Source: Caulobacter segnis (GTDB lineage Bacteria > Pseudomonadota > Alphaproteobacteria > Caulobacterales > Caulobacteraceae). Taken from it: a DNA stretch of 58,446 nucleotides. Positions 17,568 through 26,716 of this stretch are shown here, in pieces; position 1 is the stretch's first letter; every line of letters starts with the position of its first letter. Location: contig NZ_QFQZ01000021.1 in NCBI RefSeq assembly GCF_003243465.1, positions 1 to 58,446 on the forward strand, written 5' to 3'. A model generated the notes under the pieces. That model searched no databases, was not told the origin of the DNA, and saw only the letters and a list, made by a program, of their open reading frames with translations. The translations under genes and the position numbers were made by a program.

Positions 17568-18637
17568 CCCGCGTTCTTGTCGTCGATGATTCCGCCCTGA
17601 TGCGCCGCGTCGTGGGAGGCGCGTTGCGCGCCGCCGGCTTCGAGGTGGAGACGGCGAAGGATGGCGTCGAAGCGTTGGAGCGTGTCCATGTCTTCGCGCC
17701 CGATGTCGTCACATTGGATGTGCAGATGCCGCGCATGGACGGTTTGGCTTGCCTCGACCGGATCATGGTCGAGCGGCCGTGTCCGGTCGTGATGCTGTCC
17801 TCGACCACGACCGAGGGGGCGGAAACGACACTTGAAGCCTTGGAGCTGGGCGCGGTGGATTTCCTGCCCAAGCCCGACGGAGCGGTCTCGCTGTCGATCG
17901 ACACCTTCGAGCCACTGCTGATCGAGGTTGTTTCGGCGGCGGCGACGGCGCGTGTCCGCCGGGCGCACCGTTTGCTCGAACGCGTGAGGAAGCGCGGTCC
18001 GGCGGGGCCAAAGGCGAACGTGAGTCAACGCCCGAAAGGCCCGCGCGCAAGTCCCACCAGTGCTGATGGACTTGTTCTGATCGGCATTTCCACAGGGGGG
18101 CCGCCGGCGCTCGATGTTGTGCTTTCGGCCTTACCGGACGCGTTCCCGTGGTCCATCCTGATCGCGCAGCACATGCCAGCGACGTTCACGGGGTCTCTCG
18201 CGGCCCGTCTCAACACCCTTTGCGCGTTGTCGGTTGTTGAGGTGACCAAGCCGACCAGGATCGAGGGCGGCTCTGTCTACATCGCGCGCGGTGACGCGGA
18301 CATGATCGTCAGCAGAAGGGCCGAGGGGCTGGTCGTACTGCCGGCGCCGTCCAGCGCCGCGCATCGATGGCATCCGAGCGTCGATCGCCTTGTCAGCAGC
18401 GCCATGGACCATGTCGAAGCCAGCGCGCTGATCGGCGTGCTGATGACCGGGATGGGCAATGACGGCGCCGCGGCGATGACCGCTTTGCGGACCGCCGGGG
18501 GGCGGACGATCGCGGAGTCAGAGGATACCGCTGTCGTCTGGGGAATGCCGGGCGAATTGGTCCGCCGCGACGGCGCGGACCATGTCGATCCCGTGGGCTT
18601 GATTGGGCAACGGTTGCTGCAGTTGGTGGGCGTATGA
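17564..18637 (+). CDS. cheB: Chemoreceptor glutamate methylesterase CheB
   Basis: 357-residue response regulator with an N-terminal receiver domain (acidic pair in LVVDDSALMRR, phosphoacceptor Asp52 in TLDVQMPRMDG, Lys in FLPKPDG). A variable linker with basic and Pro-rich residues follows, then the C-terminal methylesterase. The catalytic triad is visible: Ser176 in GISTGGP, His203 in AQHMPATFTG and Asp300 in GMGNDGA. It removes methyl groups from, or deamidates, receptor glutamates. The TTG start overlaps the upstream stop (TTGA), and the stop overlaps cheR, so translation is coupled. Confidence 0.95.
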   Translation: MTRVLVVDDSALMRRVVGGALRAAGFEVETAKDGVEALERVHVFAPDVVTLDVQMPRMDGLACLDRIMVERPCPVVMLSSTTTEGAETTLEALELGAVDFLPKPDGAVSLSIDTFEPLLIEVVSAAATARVRRAHRLLERVRKRGPAGPKANVSQRPKGPRASPTSADGLVLIGISTGGPPALDVVLSALPDAFPWSILIAQHMPATFTGSLAARLNTLCALSVVEVTKPTRIEGGSVYIARGDADMIVSRRAEGLVVLPAPSSAAHRWHPSVDRLVSSAMDHVEASALIGVLMTGMGNDGAAAMTALRTAGGRTIAESEDTAVVWGMPGELVRRDGADHVDPVGLIGQRLLQLVGV

Positions 18638-19470
18638 CCGACGTCAGTATCGACGACGACCAGCTCAAAAGCCTCTGCGAATATCTATATCGTCAGACGG
18701 GCATGCGCTTCGGCAAGGCCAAGCGCTACTACATCGAGCGCCGCGTGGCCGATCGCATAGAGGCGACGGAGACATCGGCTTTCGACGCCTATTTCGCTGT
18801 GGTGCGTTCCGACACTCGCGAGCGCGAGGCGCTGATCAACGCCTTCACCGTGAACGAGACGTACTTCTATCGCGAGGAACACCAGCTCGCGTGCCTCAGC
18901 CGTGATCTATTGCCCGACATCGCGAGCGGGCGACGTCCTGGCGACAGGATCAGGATCTGGTCGGCCCCATGCTCGACGGGTGACGAGGCCTATTCGATCG
19001 CGATCTGGCTGCTGGAGAATTGGCGCATGGTGGACGCCTACAATGTCGAGATCGTGGGTTCGGACATCGATACGCGCGTGATCGACCATGCTCGGATAGG
19101 CCTCTACGGATCACGCGCCCTTTATCGTCTCCCGGACGCGGTCAAGGAGGCGTATTTCGAACCGCAGAAGCATCACAGATGGCGTATCATCGAAGACCTC
19201 AGGGAGTCGGTCGCGTTCAATCCGGCCAATCTGATGGATGGGGGGAGCTTGGTCGGGCTCGGCGAGTTCGATGTCATATTCTGCCGTAACGTACTGATTT
19301 ATTTCGATGAAGAATCGAGAAGAGCGGCCGTTAATAACCTCTATGAACGGCTGGCGCCGGGCGGCTATCTCTGTCTCGGCCATGCGGAGTCGATGAACCG
19401 CATCAGTGAGCGGTTTCTCACGCGGCGCTTCGAAGACGCCATCGTCTACCAGAGAGCGAAGGCGGCATGA
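18634..19470 (+). CDS. cheR: Chemotaxis protein methyltransferase CheR
   Basis: 278 residues. The N-terminal helical domain (about 1-75) precedes FTVNETYFYREEHQL, the conserved NETxFFR signature. The Rossmann-like SAM-binding domain contains IWSAPCSTGDEAYSIAI (about 107-125), EIVGSDID and FDVIFCRNVLIYF. It methylates receptor glutamates with S-adenosylmethionine, opposing CheB. No C-terminal TPR extension is present. Both ends overlap neighbours by ATGA, so expression is coupled within the operon. Confidence 0.95.
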   Translation: MTDVSIDDDQLKSLCEYLYRQTGMRFGKAKRYYIERRVADRIEATETSAFDAYFAVVRSDTREREALINAFTVNETYFYREEHQLACLSRDLLPDIASGRRPGDRIRIWSAPCSTGDEAYSIAIWLLENWRMVDAYNVEIVGSDIDTRVIDHARIGLYGSRALYRLPDAVKEAYFEPQKHHRWRIIEDLRESVAFNPANLMDGGSLVGLGEFDVIFCRNVLIYFDEESRRAAVNNLYERLAPGGYLCLGHAESMNRISERFLTRRFEDAIVYQRAKAA

Positions 19471-21341
19471 CGGACGATCTGCTCGGCTATTTCCTGGTTG
19501 AAGGACGGGAGCTCGCGGCCCAGGCGGGCGAGGACCTGGAAGCGCTGTCGCGGACGCCGAATGATCGCGCGCGGCTGGACAGCTGTTTCCGGGCGATCCA
19601 CACGCTGAAAGGCTCCGTGGGCTTGTTCGATCTTCCCGCCATGGCGCGCCTGCTTCACGCAGCGGAAGATCAGCTATCGGCGCTGCGGAGCGGTTCGGCG
19701 ATCACCGCCGAAGGCCTGTATGTCCTCGTCGAGGTCGCCGACCAGATCGATCGGTGGCTGGACAGCCTCGAACACGACGGCGCGCTGCCGGGAGACGCCA
19801 CGGAAGCCAGCCGTGCGCTGATCGCGCGGCTGACGGGAAAGGAAGCGGGGGACGAAGTCGACAAGCGCCCGGTGGCGATACGATACGTCCCGCGACCCGA
19901 CGCGTATTTTGTCGGAGATGATCCGATCGCGATCATGGCGAGCGTCCCGGGCCTGGAAGCGCTTGCTGTTTCACTGTGCGAGCAACCGCAGCGCCTCGAC
20001 GACTACGATCCGTTTCAGTGCAATCTCTTGATCCAGGCGACTTCCAGCGCCCCCATGCGTGAGGTCGAGGCGGCTCTGCGCTGGGTGAAGGACCAGGTCG
20101 AGCTTTCCTACGCGAGCGATGAACAGGATCAGGCTATCGAGAGCGGTGGACGCGAAGGGACGGGGGGGCGAACGATCCGCGTTGAGGTCTCCCGTGTCGA
20201 CCGCCTCGCCAATCTCGCGAGCGATCTGCTCATCGCCAAGAATGGCTTTTCGCCGCTTCTCGCTCAGGTCGACAGGCTTGAAGGCGGGCAAGCCTTGGGC
20301 CCGGCGCTCCGCGCACAGCAGGCGCGGCTCGATCGTCTAGTGAGCGATCTGCACGGCGCGGTGGGCAAGGTTCGCCTGACGCCTCTGGCGCCGCTGTTCG
20401 GGCGTCTGCCCCGGCTCGTTCGTGAGACCGCTCGCAGCCTTGGCAAGTCCATCGACTTCACTTGCCTGGGTGGCGATGTGGAGGTGGACAAGGACATCGT
20501 CGACGGGCTTTTCGACCCCTTGCTCCATGTGTTGCGCAACGCCATGGACCACGGCGTCGAGGGTGCGGATATCCGTCGATCCCTCGGAAAGCCTGAAAAG
20601 GGCGGGGTGCGCCTCGTCGCCCGGACTGACGGCGACAAGGTCGTCCTGGAGGTGATCGACGACGGTGCTGGCGTTGATGCCGCCAAGGTTCGAAGCCTGG
20701 CGATAGCGCGTGGCCTCGTCGATGAGGCGACCGCCGAAAGTCTGGACGATAGAGAGGCGTTGGATCTCATCTTCCTGCCGGGTTTTTCGACCGCGCGCGA
20801 GGTCAGCGAGATATCAGGCCGAGGCGTGGGCATGGACGCTGTCCGCGCCGCTGTGTCTGGCCTCGGAGGGCGTGTCGAGGTTGACAGCGTCCTGGGAGCC
20901 GGCTCGACTGTCCGGCTCGTGCTGCCTATCAGCATGGTGTTGGCCAGGGTCTTGATCGTCGCGTGCGGCGAGGAGCGTTACGGGTTGCCTTTGACCGAGG
21001 TCAGGGAGACAGCGCGGGTCGCTCCTGAGCAAATTGTTCCGGTAAGGGATGGCGAGGCCTTTCAGCTTCGCGATCAAGTCACGCCGCTTGTGTCCTTGCG
21101 CAGTCTGGTAGGTCTGCAGCCCGTCGCTGACCTCGGAACCTCCCGTCGCGTCGTGGTGGCCGAGGTGGATGGCGAACCCGTGGGCCTCTCTGTCGACGCC
21201 ATTGTCGGGCGCATGGATGTTTCAGTTCGGCCTTTGACCGGCCTCTTGGCCCAAGCGCCTGGCGTGGCTGGCTCCGCGATCTTGGACGACGGCGCCGTGC
21301 TGATAATTCTCGATCTGGCGGAGCTTATCGCGTGGGGCTGA
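19467..21341 (+). CDS. cheA: Chemotaxis histidine kinase CheA
   Basis: 624-residue CheA. The Hpt (P1) domain carries the phosphorylated His45 in FRAIHTLKGSVG. A region at about 130-220 fits a diverged P2 docking domain. The dimerisation helices are near 240-300 (VSRVDRLANLASDLLIAKN). The ATPase domain shows the N-box HVLRNAMDHGVEGADIRRSLGKPEKGG and G-boxes VIDDGAGVD and GRGVGMDAV. The CheW-like P5 regulatory domain ends the protein. It phosphorylates CheB and CheY within the array. One complete set of domains, normal family length. Confidence 0.95.
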   Translation: MTDDLLGYFLVEGRELAAQAGEDLEALSRTPNDRARLDSCFRAIHTLKGSVGLFDLPAMARLLHAAEDQLSALRSGSAITAEGLYVLVEVADQIDRWLDSLEHDGALPGDATEASRALIARLTGKEAGDEVDKRPVAIRYVPRPDAYFVGDDPIAIMASVPGLEALAVSLCEQPQRLDDYDPFQCNLLIQATSSAPMREVEAALRWVKDQVELSYASDEQDQAIESGGREGTGGRTIRVEVSRVDRLANLASDLLIAKNGFSPLLAQVDRLEGGQALGPALRAQQARLDRLVSDLHGAVGKVRLTPLAPLFGRLPRLVRETARSLGKSIDFTCLGGDVEVDKDIVDGLFDPLLHVLRNAMDHGVEGADIRRSLGKPEKGGVRLVARTDGDKVVLEVIDDGAGVDAAKVRSLAIARGLVDEATAESLDDREALDLIFLPGFSTAREVSEISGRGVGMDAVRAAVSGLGGRVEVDSVLGAGSTVRLVLPISMVLARVLIVACGEERYGLPLTEVRETARVAPEQIVPVRDGEAFQLRDQVTPLVSLRSLVGLQPVADLGTSRRVVVAEVDGEPVGLSVDAIVGRMDVSVRPLTGLLAQAPGVAGSAILDDGAVLIILDLAELIAWG

Positions 21342-21577
21342 CCGTCGACGGCGACGTCGTTGTTATCGAGGGGTATTGCAGGGTGGAGGACGCCGAGCCT
21401 CTGGTCGCCATTTTGCAGCGAGGAAAAGTCACGGTCGACCTCACCATCTGTGAAGGTCTACATGCCGCAGTCGCTCAGGCGATTCTTGCATTTGACTGTC
21501 AAATTGTCGGGAATCCGACGGATCAGTTTTTGTCGAAACTGCTGAAGCCGGCGCTTTCGCGTGGGGCTAAGCCGTAG
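21332..21577 (+). CDS. Small acidic protein between cheA and cheY, STAS-like
   Basis: 81-residue product starting with GTG ten bases before the end of cheA, hence translationally coupled. The pattern VDGDVVVIEGYCRVEDAEPLVAILQRGKVTVDLTICEGLHAAVAQAILAFDCQIVG alternates short strands and helices, like a minimal STAS or anti-anti-sigma fold, with DLTICEGLH in the place of the usual phosphorylated DxSxVxxxD loop (no Ser). I do not recognise a named family. It probably binds a che component, but this is inference from position only. Confidence 0.6.
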   Translation: MGLTVDGDVVVIEGYCRVEDAEPLVAILQRGKVTVDLTICEGLHAAVAQAILAFDCQIVGNPTDQFLSKLLKPALSRGAKP

Positions 21578-21618
21578 TTTAAGCGTGTCCTAACGGACGG
21601 CGCAGTGGAGTTGTAGGC

Positions 21619-22002
21619 ATGGGGGCGACGGTTCTGATCGTCGATGACAGCAAGCTGGCGCGCATCGTGGTCGGGAAGGCGATCGCGGCGCTACAGCCGG
21701 ATTGGACGCGTATCGAAGCCAGCAACGCCGATGAAGCGCTGTCCTTGGTGGAAAGCCGTTCGATCGATCTTGCCATCTTGGACTTCAACATGCCCGGGCG
21801 TGACGGCCTGGAACTGGCCAGCGATCTGCGTGCCCGGTTTCCGGATATGCCGATCGCCGTGGCTACGGCCAATGTGCAGGATGAAATCATCGCCAGGGCG
21901 AAGGCGGTGAACGCCACCTTCATCGCCAAGCCGGTGACCGAAGACGGCATGCGCGGCTTCATTTCGGGCGCGGCTCTACGCCTCCGGCAGTCCGGACGAT
22001 GA
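21619..22002 (+). CDS. cheY: CheY-type single-domain response regulator
   Basis: 127-residue receiver domain: acidic pair Asp9-Asp10 in LIVDDSKLAR, phosphoacceptor Asp55 in AILDFNMPGRDG, Thr/Ala switch in AVATANVQ and Lys in FIAKPVTEDG. No output domain, so it acts by protein binding or as a phosphate sink. It stands 41 bases behind the small STAS-like gene, and its stop overlaps the CheC-like gene (ATGA), pairing a CheY with its probable phosphatase. Confidence 0.93.
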   Translation: MGATVLIVDDSKLARIVVGKAIAALQPDWTRIEASNADEALSLVESRSIDLAILDFNMPGRDGLELASDLRARFPDMPIAVATANVQDEIIARAKAVNATFIAKPVTEDGMRGFISGAALRLRQSGR

Positions 22003-22637
22003 CCGGTTACGCCGTTGTTCTGGACGACCTGGAACGCGATGCTCTGACCGAACTGGTCAACATTGGCGTCAGCCGCGCGGCCAGCAACCTGCGAAAGATG
22101 GTCGGCGAACAGGTCTTGCTCTCGGTTCCGTCCGTCGAGCTCGTCACGCGAGAGGGCGCGACGGGCCTGATACGCGAACGCGAGAGCGGAGAACTCGTCG
22201 CTGTTCGACAGGATTTCGAAGGGGTCTTTTCCGGACGGGCGCTGCTGATCTTTCCCGAGGCGAACAGCATGGCGCTAGTCCACGCCGTCACGGGCGACGC
22301 GCTATCGCCGAACGAGGCGCTGGAGATGGAAAACGAGGCGTTGGCGGAGACCGGCAACGTTGTTCTCAACAGCTGCTTGGCCACGATGGCCAACATGCTT
22401 CAGCGCCCGCTCAACATGTCTCTGCCGGAGGTTCTCAGGGGGACTGGTTCGACGCTGTTCACTCTCTCGGAAGAGAACGCCGAGAGCGGTGTCGTTCTCT
22501 TTCTCTACATCAACTTCGCCATCAACGATCGCGATATTCGCGGCTACATTGCAATGCTGATGGACCTGCCTTCGTTGCAGGCTCTGCGAGCCCTTATCCA
22601 CGATTTCATCGAGCGGATCGCGGGCGATCTCGACTAG
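21999..22637 (+). CDS. cheC: CheC/CheX-family CheY-P phosphatase
   Basis: 212 residues with the two CheC active-site helices. The first is DALTELVNIGVSRAASNL near residue 10-27 and the second NEALAETGNVVLNSCLATM near 110-128; each keeps the acidic residue and Asn three apart (ExxN) that insert into CheY to hydrolyse its phosphate. Family members usually use this instead of CheZ. The gene overlaps cheY by four bases. No CheD gene, the usual CheC partner, is seen in the window. Confidence 0.85.
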   Translation: MTGYAVVLDDLERDALTELVNIGVSRAASNLRKMVGEQVLLSVPSVELVTREGATGLIRERESGELVAVRQDFEGVFSGRALLIFPEANSMALVHAVTGDALSPNEALEMENEALAETGNVVLNSCLATMANMLQRPLNMSLPEVLRGTGSTLFTLSEENAESGVVLFLYINFAINDRDIRGYIAMLMDLPSLQALRALIHDFIERIAGDLD

Positions 22638-22683
22638 TCGACCGCGTACGAACCTATTGCCAAGCTTGGCGTTTAGATAAGTC

Positions 22684-25431
22684 ATGATGGACGTCGCCCG
22701 ATCAGAACCGCGCTCGGTGAGCGCCGAGGTCAGCGCGCTTCGCGCGTTGATCGGGCCGATGTTCGACGCGCTGAATGACCTTGGCGTGGCTCTTTCGGTC
22801 AGTGATCCTCGGCAAGCTGACGACCCCATCGTGTTCGTCAACGGCGCGTTCGAGGGGCTGACGGGTCTCGACGCTCGCGACATCGTTGGGCGCAATCGAC
22901 GCTGTCTAAACGCTCCGGATACGGGGCCAGAGGCTTACGCCGCGCTGGAAGCCGAGCTCGCGCGGAAGGGGCGGGTCTCCGCGGATGTGCTGAACGCACG
23001 GCGCAACGGCGCGAAATTCTGGGATCGTATTGTCGTCACGACGATCCGCGATGCAGATGGAGTCGAGGCGTTTCGGGTCGGAACACACGCCGACGTCAGC
23101 GCCGAATATCAAGACGCGGCCTTGGGCGAGCAGTTGAGAATGACGCGACAGCGCCTTCTTGAAGCCAAGGAACGTCTTCGCATCACGCAGACGGTGGCCG
23201 GCGCGGTGGGCGCCTGGGAGTGGGACATCGCGAATGGCCGCCTGATAGCGGATGCGCGCTTCGCTGAACTTTGCGGTCTCGACCCCGTCGAGGCGGCGGA
23301 GGGGATGCCGACCAGCGCTTTTTTCCACACCGTGTATGCGCGCGACCGTATGAGGCTGAAGATCGCCGTGGCCGGCGCGCTTCATGGGGCCGAGGTCTTC
23401 GCTCGTGACTACCGCGTCGTCCTGGACGGCGATATTCGATGGGTGTCGGCCCGCGGGCGAACCTTTGTCGACGAGGACGACAGGCCCGTCCGGTTCGCTG
23501 GCGTTCTGGCGGACATCACCGAGCAGAAGAAGCTCGAGGAGCGGCTGCGTATCGCCCAGACGGCGGGGGGCGTTGGATCGTTTGAGTATCTGAGCGGCTT
23601 CGGCACGGCTGACGTCTCCGAGGCGTTCTGCCGGCTCTTGGGCTTGCATCCGGCGAGCAGCCTTCCCGTGCGGACGATCAACGCGCTCGTTCACCCCGAC
23701 GATCCGCCTTTGATCAGCGCGCGGGCGGGAGCGCATGACATCGGGCCATCGTTCCAAGAGTTCCGCATTCGGCGCGCGGATACGGGGGAGGAGCGGTGGC
23801 TCGCCTCGCGAGGCGAGTATCAGGCCGCTCCCATGGGTGGGGTGAATTTCATCGGCGTCGTTTACGACATCACGAGCGCCAAGCACGACGAGGCGCGCTT
23901 GCGAGCGCTCAGCCAAGCCCTTGAGGAACGCGTCGAGGCTCGTACGCAAGAGCGGGATCGACTCTGGAATCTTTCACGTGACCTGGTGAGTATCGCCGGG
24001 GACGATGGCGTCTATCGGGCGATCAATCCCGCTTGGAAGACCTTGCTCGGCTATGACTCGGCGGACTTGATCGGACGGGCCATTGGCGATCTGGTCCATG
24101 CCGACGATCTTGAGCGGACCAGAATGGCGGCGCAGGCGTTACGTGCGGGCAACGCCGTGAGCGACTTCGATTGTCGGGTCCGAGACAAGGGTGGCGACTA
24201 TCGGTGGATCAACTGGACCGCTGTTCCGGAAGACGATGCCATCTATCTGGTCGGGCGCGACGTGAGCCAGCGTAAGCTGCTCGAGGATCAGTTGCGTCAA
24301 AGTCAGAAGATGGAGGCCGTCGGCCAGCTGACGGGCGGGCTGGCCCACGACTTCAACAATATGCTGACCGGGATCTTGGGGGGGATCGACATGGTCCGGC
24401 GCCGTCTGGCGGATGGACGCGTGGGCGATGTCGAACGATTCCTGGACGCGGCGATGCAGTCGGGGCAGAGGGCGGCCGCGCTGACTCACCGACTGCTGGC
24501 CTTCTCGCGGCGCCAGACCTTGGACAATCGCGCGCTGGATGTTGGAAGCCTGATCGGCTCGATGGCGGATCTGCTCCGTCGGACGCTAGGCGAGCAGGTT
24601 CAGCTCAGCCTGGAGGTTCAGGACGAGCTTTGGTCCGCGCTGGCGGACGAAAACCAACTGGAGAGCGCGGTCCTCAATCTCGCGATCAATGCGCGGGACG
24701 CCATGCCACATGGCGGGCATCTGACCGTCTCGGCCCATAATGTCGAACTTTCGTCGGCCGAGCTGGCCAACAGCGACCTCGCGGAGCCCGGCGAGTATGT
24801 CGAGGTGCGGGTAAGCGACACGGGTCTTGGCATGACGCCAGACGTGCTGGCCAAGGTTTTCGACCCCTTCTTCACCACCAAGCCGTTGGGTCAGGGAACG
24901 GGCCTTGGTCTTTCAATGATCTACGGCTTCGTCCAGCAATCGAAGGGACATGTCACGGTCGAGAGCGTCGAGGGGCTTGGCACGACGATCCGGCTTTATC
25001 TGCCGCGGCATAGGGGAGACATCCAGCAGGAACCCGTCATTCAGCACCAGGCGCAGCCTGGAGCCGGTGAGACGGTGCTGGTGATCGAAGATGATCCCTC
25101 CGTTCGCCTGCTGGTCCTGCAGGTGCTGGAAGAGCTCGGCTACCGAACCGTCGAAACCGAAGGCGGACGTGACGCGACGCCTATCCTGCAATCCGGCCGA
25201 AAGATCGATCTGATGATCAGCGATGTCGGTCTGCCCGGTATGAATGGCCGACAGCTGGCGGAAATCGCGCGTGAGAGCCGGCCGGATCTGCCGGTCCTTT
25301 TCATGACCGGCTATGCCGAGCAGGCCTCTGACCAATCAGCGTTTCTCGACCCCGGCATGCAGATCATCGTCAAGCCCTTCGGCGTGGACCAGCTCGCCGC
25401 TCGCATCGAGGCGATCCTCAAGCCGCGATAG
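22684..25431 (+). CDS. Hybrid histidine kinase with LOV-like and three further PAS domains
   Basis: 915 residues, no membrane segments. PAS1 (about 35-140) is LOV-like (GRNRRCLNAPDT, residues 69-80), but the flavin-adduct Cys position is Arg72, with Cys74 two residues away. A coiled coil leads to PAS2 (about 170-280), PAS3 (290-405) and PAS4 (430-535). The HisKA H-box has His555 in GGLAHDFNNML. The ATPase domain shows NLAINARDAMPHGG, DTGLGM and the lid GQGTGLGLSM. A C-terminal receiver has Asp847 in LMISDVGLPG. It begins 46 bases after cheC on the same strand and may feed or read the che module. It was probably built as a cytosolic sensor kinase with internal phosphorelay. Confidence 0.92.
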   Translation: MMDVARSEPRSVSAEVSALRALIGPMFDALNDLGVALSVSDPRQADDPIVFVNGAFEGLTGLDARDIVGRNRRCLNAPDTGPEAYAALEAELARKGRVSADVLNARRNGAKFWDRIVVTTIRDADGVEAFRVGTHADVSAEYQDAALGEQLRMTRQRLLEAKERLRITQTVAGAVGAWEWDIANGRLIADARFAELCGLDPVEAAEGMPTSAFFHTVYARDRMRLKIAVAGALHGAEVFARDYRVVLDGDIRWVSARGRTFVDEDDRPVRFAGVLADITEQKKLEERLRIAQTAGGVGSFEYLSGFGTADVSEAFCRLLGLHPASSLPVRTINALVHPDDPPLISARAGAHDIGPSFQEFRIRRADTGEERWLASRGEYQAAPMGGVNFIGVVYDITSAKHDEARLRALSQALEERVEARTQERDRLWNLSRDLVSIAGDDGVYRAINPAWKTLLGYDSADLIGRAIGDLVHADDLERTRMAAQALRAGNAVSDFDCRVRDKGGDYRWINWTAVPEDDAIYLVGRDVSQRKLLEDQLRQSQKMEAVGQLTGGLAHDFNNMLTGILGGIDMVRRRLADGRVGDVERFLDAAMQSGQRAAALTHRLLAFSRRQTLDNRALDVGSLIGSMADLLRRTLGEQVQLSLEVQDELWSALADENQLESAVLNLAINARDAMPHGGHLTVSAHNVELSSAELANSDLAEPGEYVEVRVSDTGLGMTPDVLAKVFDPFFTTKPLGQGTGLGLSMIYGFVQQSKGHVTVESVEGLGTTIRLYLPRHRGDIQQEPVIQHQAQPGAGETVLVIEDDPSVRLLVLQVLEELGYRTVETEGGRDATPILQSGRKIDLMISDVGLPGMNGRQLAEIARESRPDLPVLFMTGYAEQASDQSAFLDPGMQIIVKPFGVDQLAARIEAILKPR

Positions 25432-25496
25432 CGACGGCGAAGCTGGGTTCGCGTCCCTGCGTGCATGCGCGAGGCCGAGTGGGAGCTCGCCAGATA

Positions 25497-26711
25497 TCAG
25501 GCTCGATAGAGATCCGCATCCGGGTCGCCTTCGCCTCGGATCGCGGCCGAAACGATCTGCGATGCGATGACGGAATAGGTGATGCCGTTGCCGCCAAAGC
25601 CCATGACGGCCCATGTATGGTCCATGCCCACCACCGGACCGATGCTGGGCAGGCCCGTAACGCTCTCGCCAAACGCGCCGGCCCAACTGTATTCGAGTTC
25701 AAACGACACGTCCGGCAGCAGCTTTTCGAGTTTCAGAGCGAGGGTCTCGCCCTTGCGCTTTAGTTTGAGCTTGTCCTGGTGCGCGGTCGCCGAGACCTCG
25801 TCCTCGCCGCCAACGATCAGGCGGCCGTCCCTGGCCATGCGCAGGTAGAGATACGGGTCGGATGCCTCCCAAACCAAGACGTCCTTCAGCCAGGTCGGAC
25901 AACGCTGCCGCGGCTTGGAAGCCATGGCCCAGGTCGAGACGATCTTGGCGCCGGGTGTCGGTACGCCCTTTGGAAATTCGTAGCCGCAGCAGAACACCAC
26001 GGATCGGGCGCGAACCGCGTGATCCGCATCCGTAAGCAGGGTCACCCCGTCCGGATCGCTGACCGCCTGAATAACCTCGACCGGAGACCAGATTCGCGCT
26101 CCTCGGGCGTGGGCTCGCCTGAGAAGGGCGGCGGCCAGTCGCGCGGGGTCCGCGCTCGCCGAGCCTCCTGAAAGGATCCCGCCTGTTCGCAAGACGCCAT
26201 AGCGTTCGCGAAGCGTCGGGCCGCTTAGGAATTGGCTATCCAATCCAATTTCGGCCCGCGCCTCCGCTTCTGTCTCCAGAGCGCGATGACCGTAGGCGTC
26301 CCCGGCCAGATAGAGCGAGGTCTTGTCCTTCAGTCCGCAGACGATGCGCTCCTCGGCCACGATCGTTTTCAGCGCCTCGACCGCTTGGCGAGACCGGAGG
26401 TAGGCGCGCTTGGCTTTCTCTGGACCGATCTTTTGGGAGAGCGTCGTCAGCGGAAGGTCGATCTCCCATTGAAGCAGGGCGGTCGACGCGAGGGTCGACC
26501 CCATCAATGGGGCGCGTCTCTCGAGAACGGCGACTGAGTGATCGCGAGAAAGCTCGTGGGCCATCAACGCCCCGCTGATCCCGGCGCCGACGATAGCGAC
26601 GTCGACGCTGATCGCGTCCCTTAGCGATCGCGTCGGCACGCCCAGGCCCGGGCTGTCAGCCCAGAGAGATCGTCCTGTCCTGAGATCCCGCTTGATGGTC
26701 GCTCCCGACAT
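25497..26711 (-). CDS. FAD-dependent amine/amino acid oxidoreductase (DAO family)
   Basis: 404 residues with an N-terminal Rossmann dinucleotide motif, AIVGAGISGALMAHEL (G42-x-G-x-x-G47), a middle substrate domain, and the C-terminal FAD-closing segment GFGGNGITYSVIASQIV. This is the D-amino acid oxidase / glycine oxidase fold, found in deaminating and demethylating flavoproteins. The substrate is unknown. The start lies five bases after the hemerythrin stop, so the two are co-transcribed, which hints at redox or oxygen stress rather than nutrition. Confidence 0.82.
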   Translation of the reverse strand: MSGATIKRDLRTGRSLWADSPGLGVPTRSLRDAISVDVAIVGAGISGALMAHELSRDHSVAVLERRAPLMGSTLASTALLQWEIDLPLTTLSQKIGPEKAKRAYLRSRQAVEALKTIVAEERIVCGLKDKTSLYLAGDAYGHRALETEAEARAEIGLDSQFLSGPTLRERYGVLRTGGILSGGSASADPARLAAALLRRAHARGARIWSPVEVIQAVSDPDGVTLLTDADHAVRARSVVFCCGYEFPKGVPTPGAKIVSTWAMASKPRQRCPTWLKDVLVWEASDPYLYLRMARDGRLIVGGEDEVSATAHQDKLKLKRKGETLALKLEKLLPDVSFELEYSWAGAFGESVTGLPSIGPVVGMDHTWAVMGFGGNGITYSVIASQIVSAAIRGEGDPDADLYRA

Positions 26712-26716
26712 ACGGC

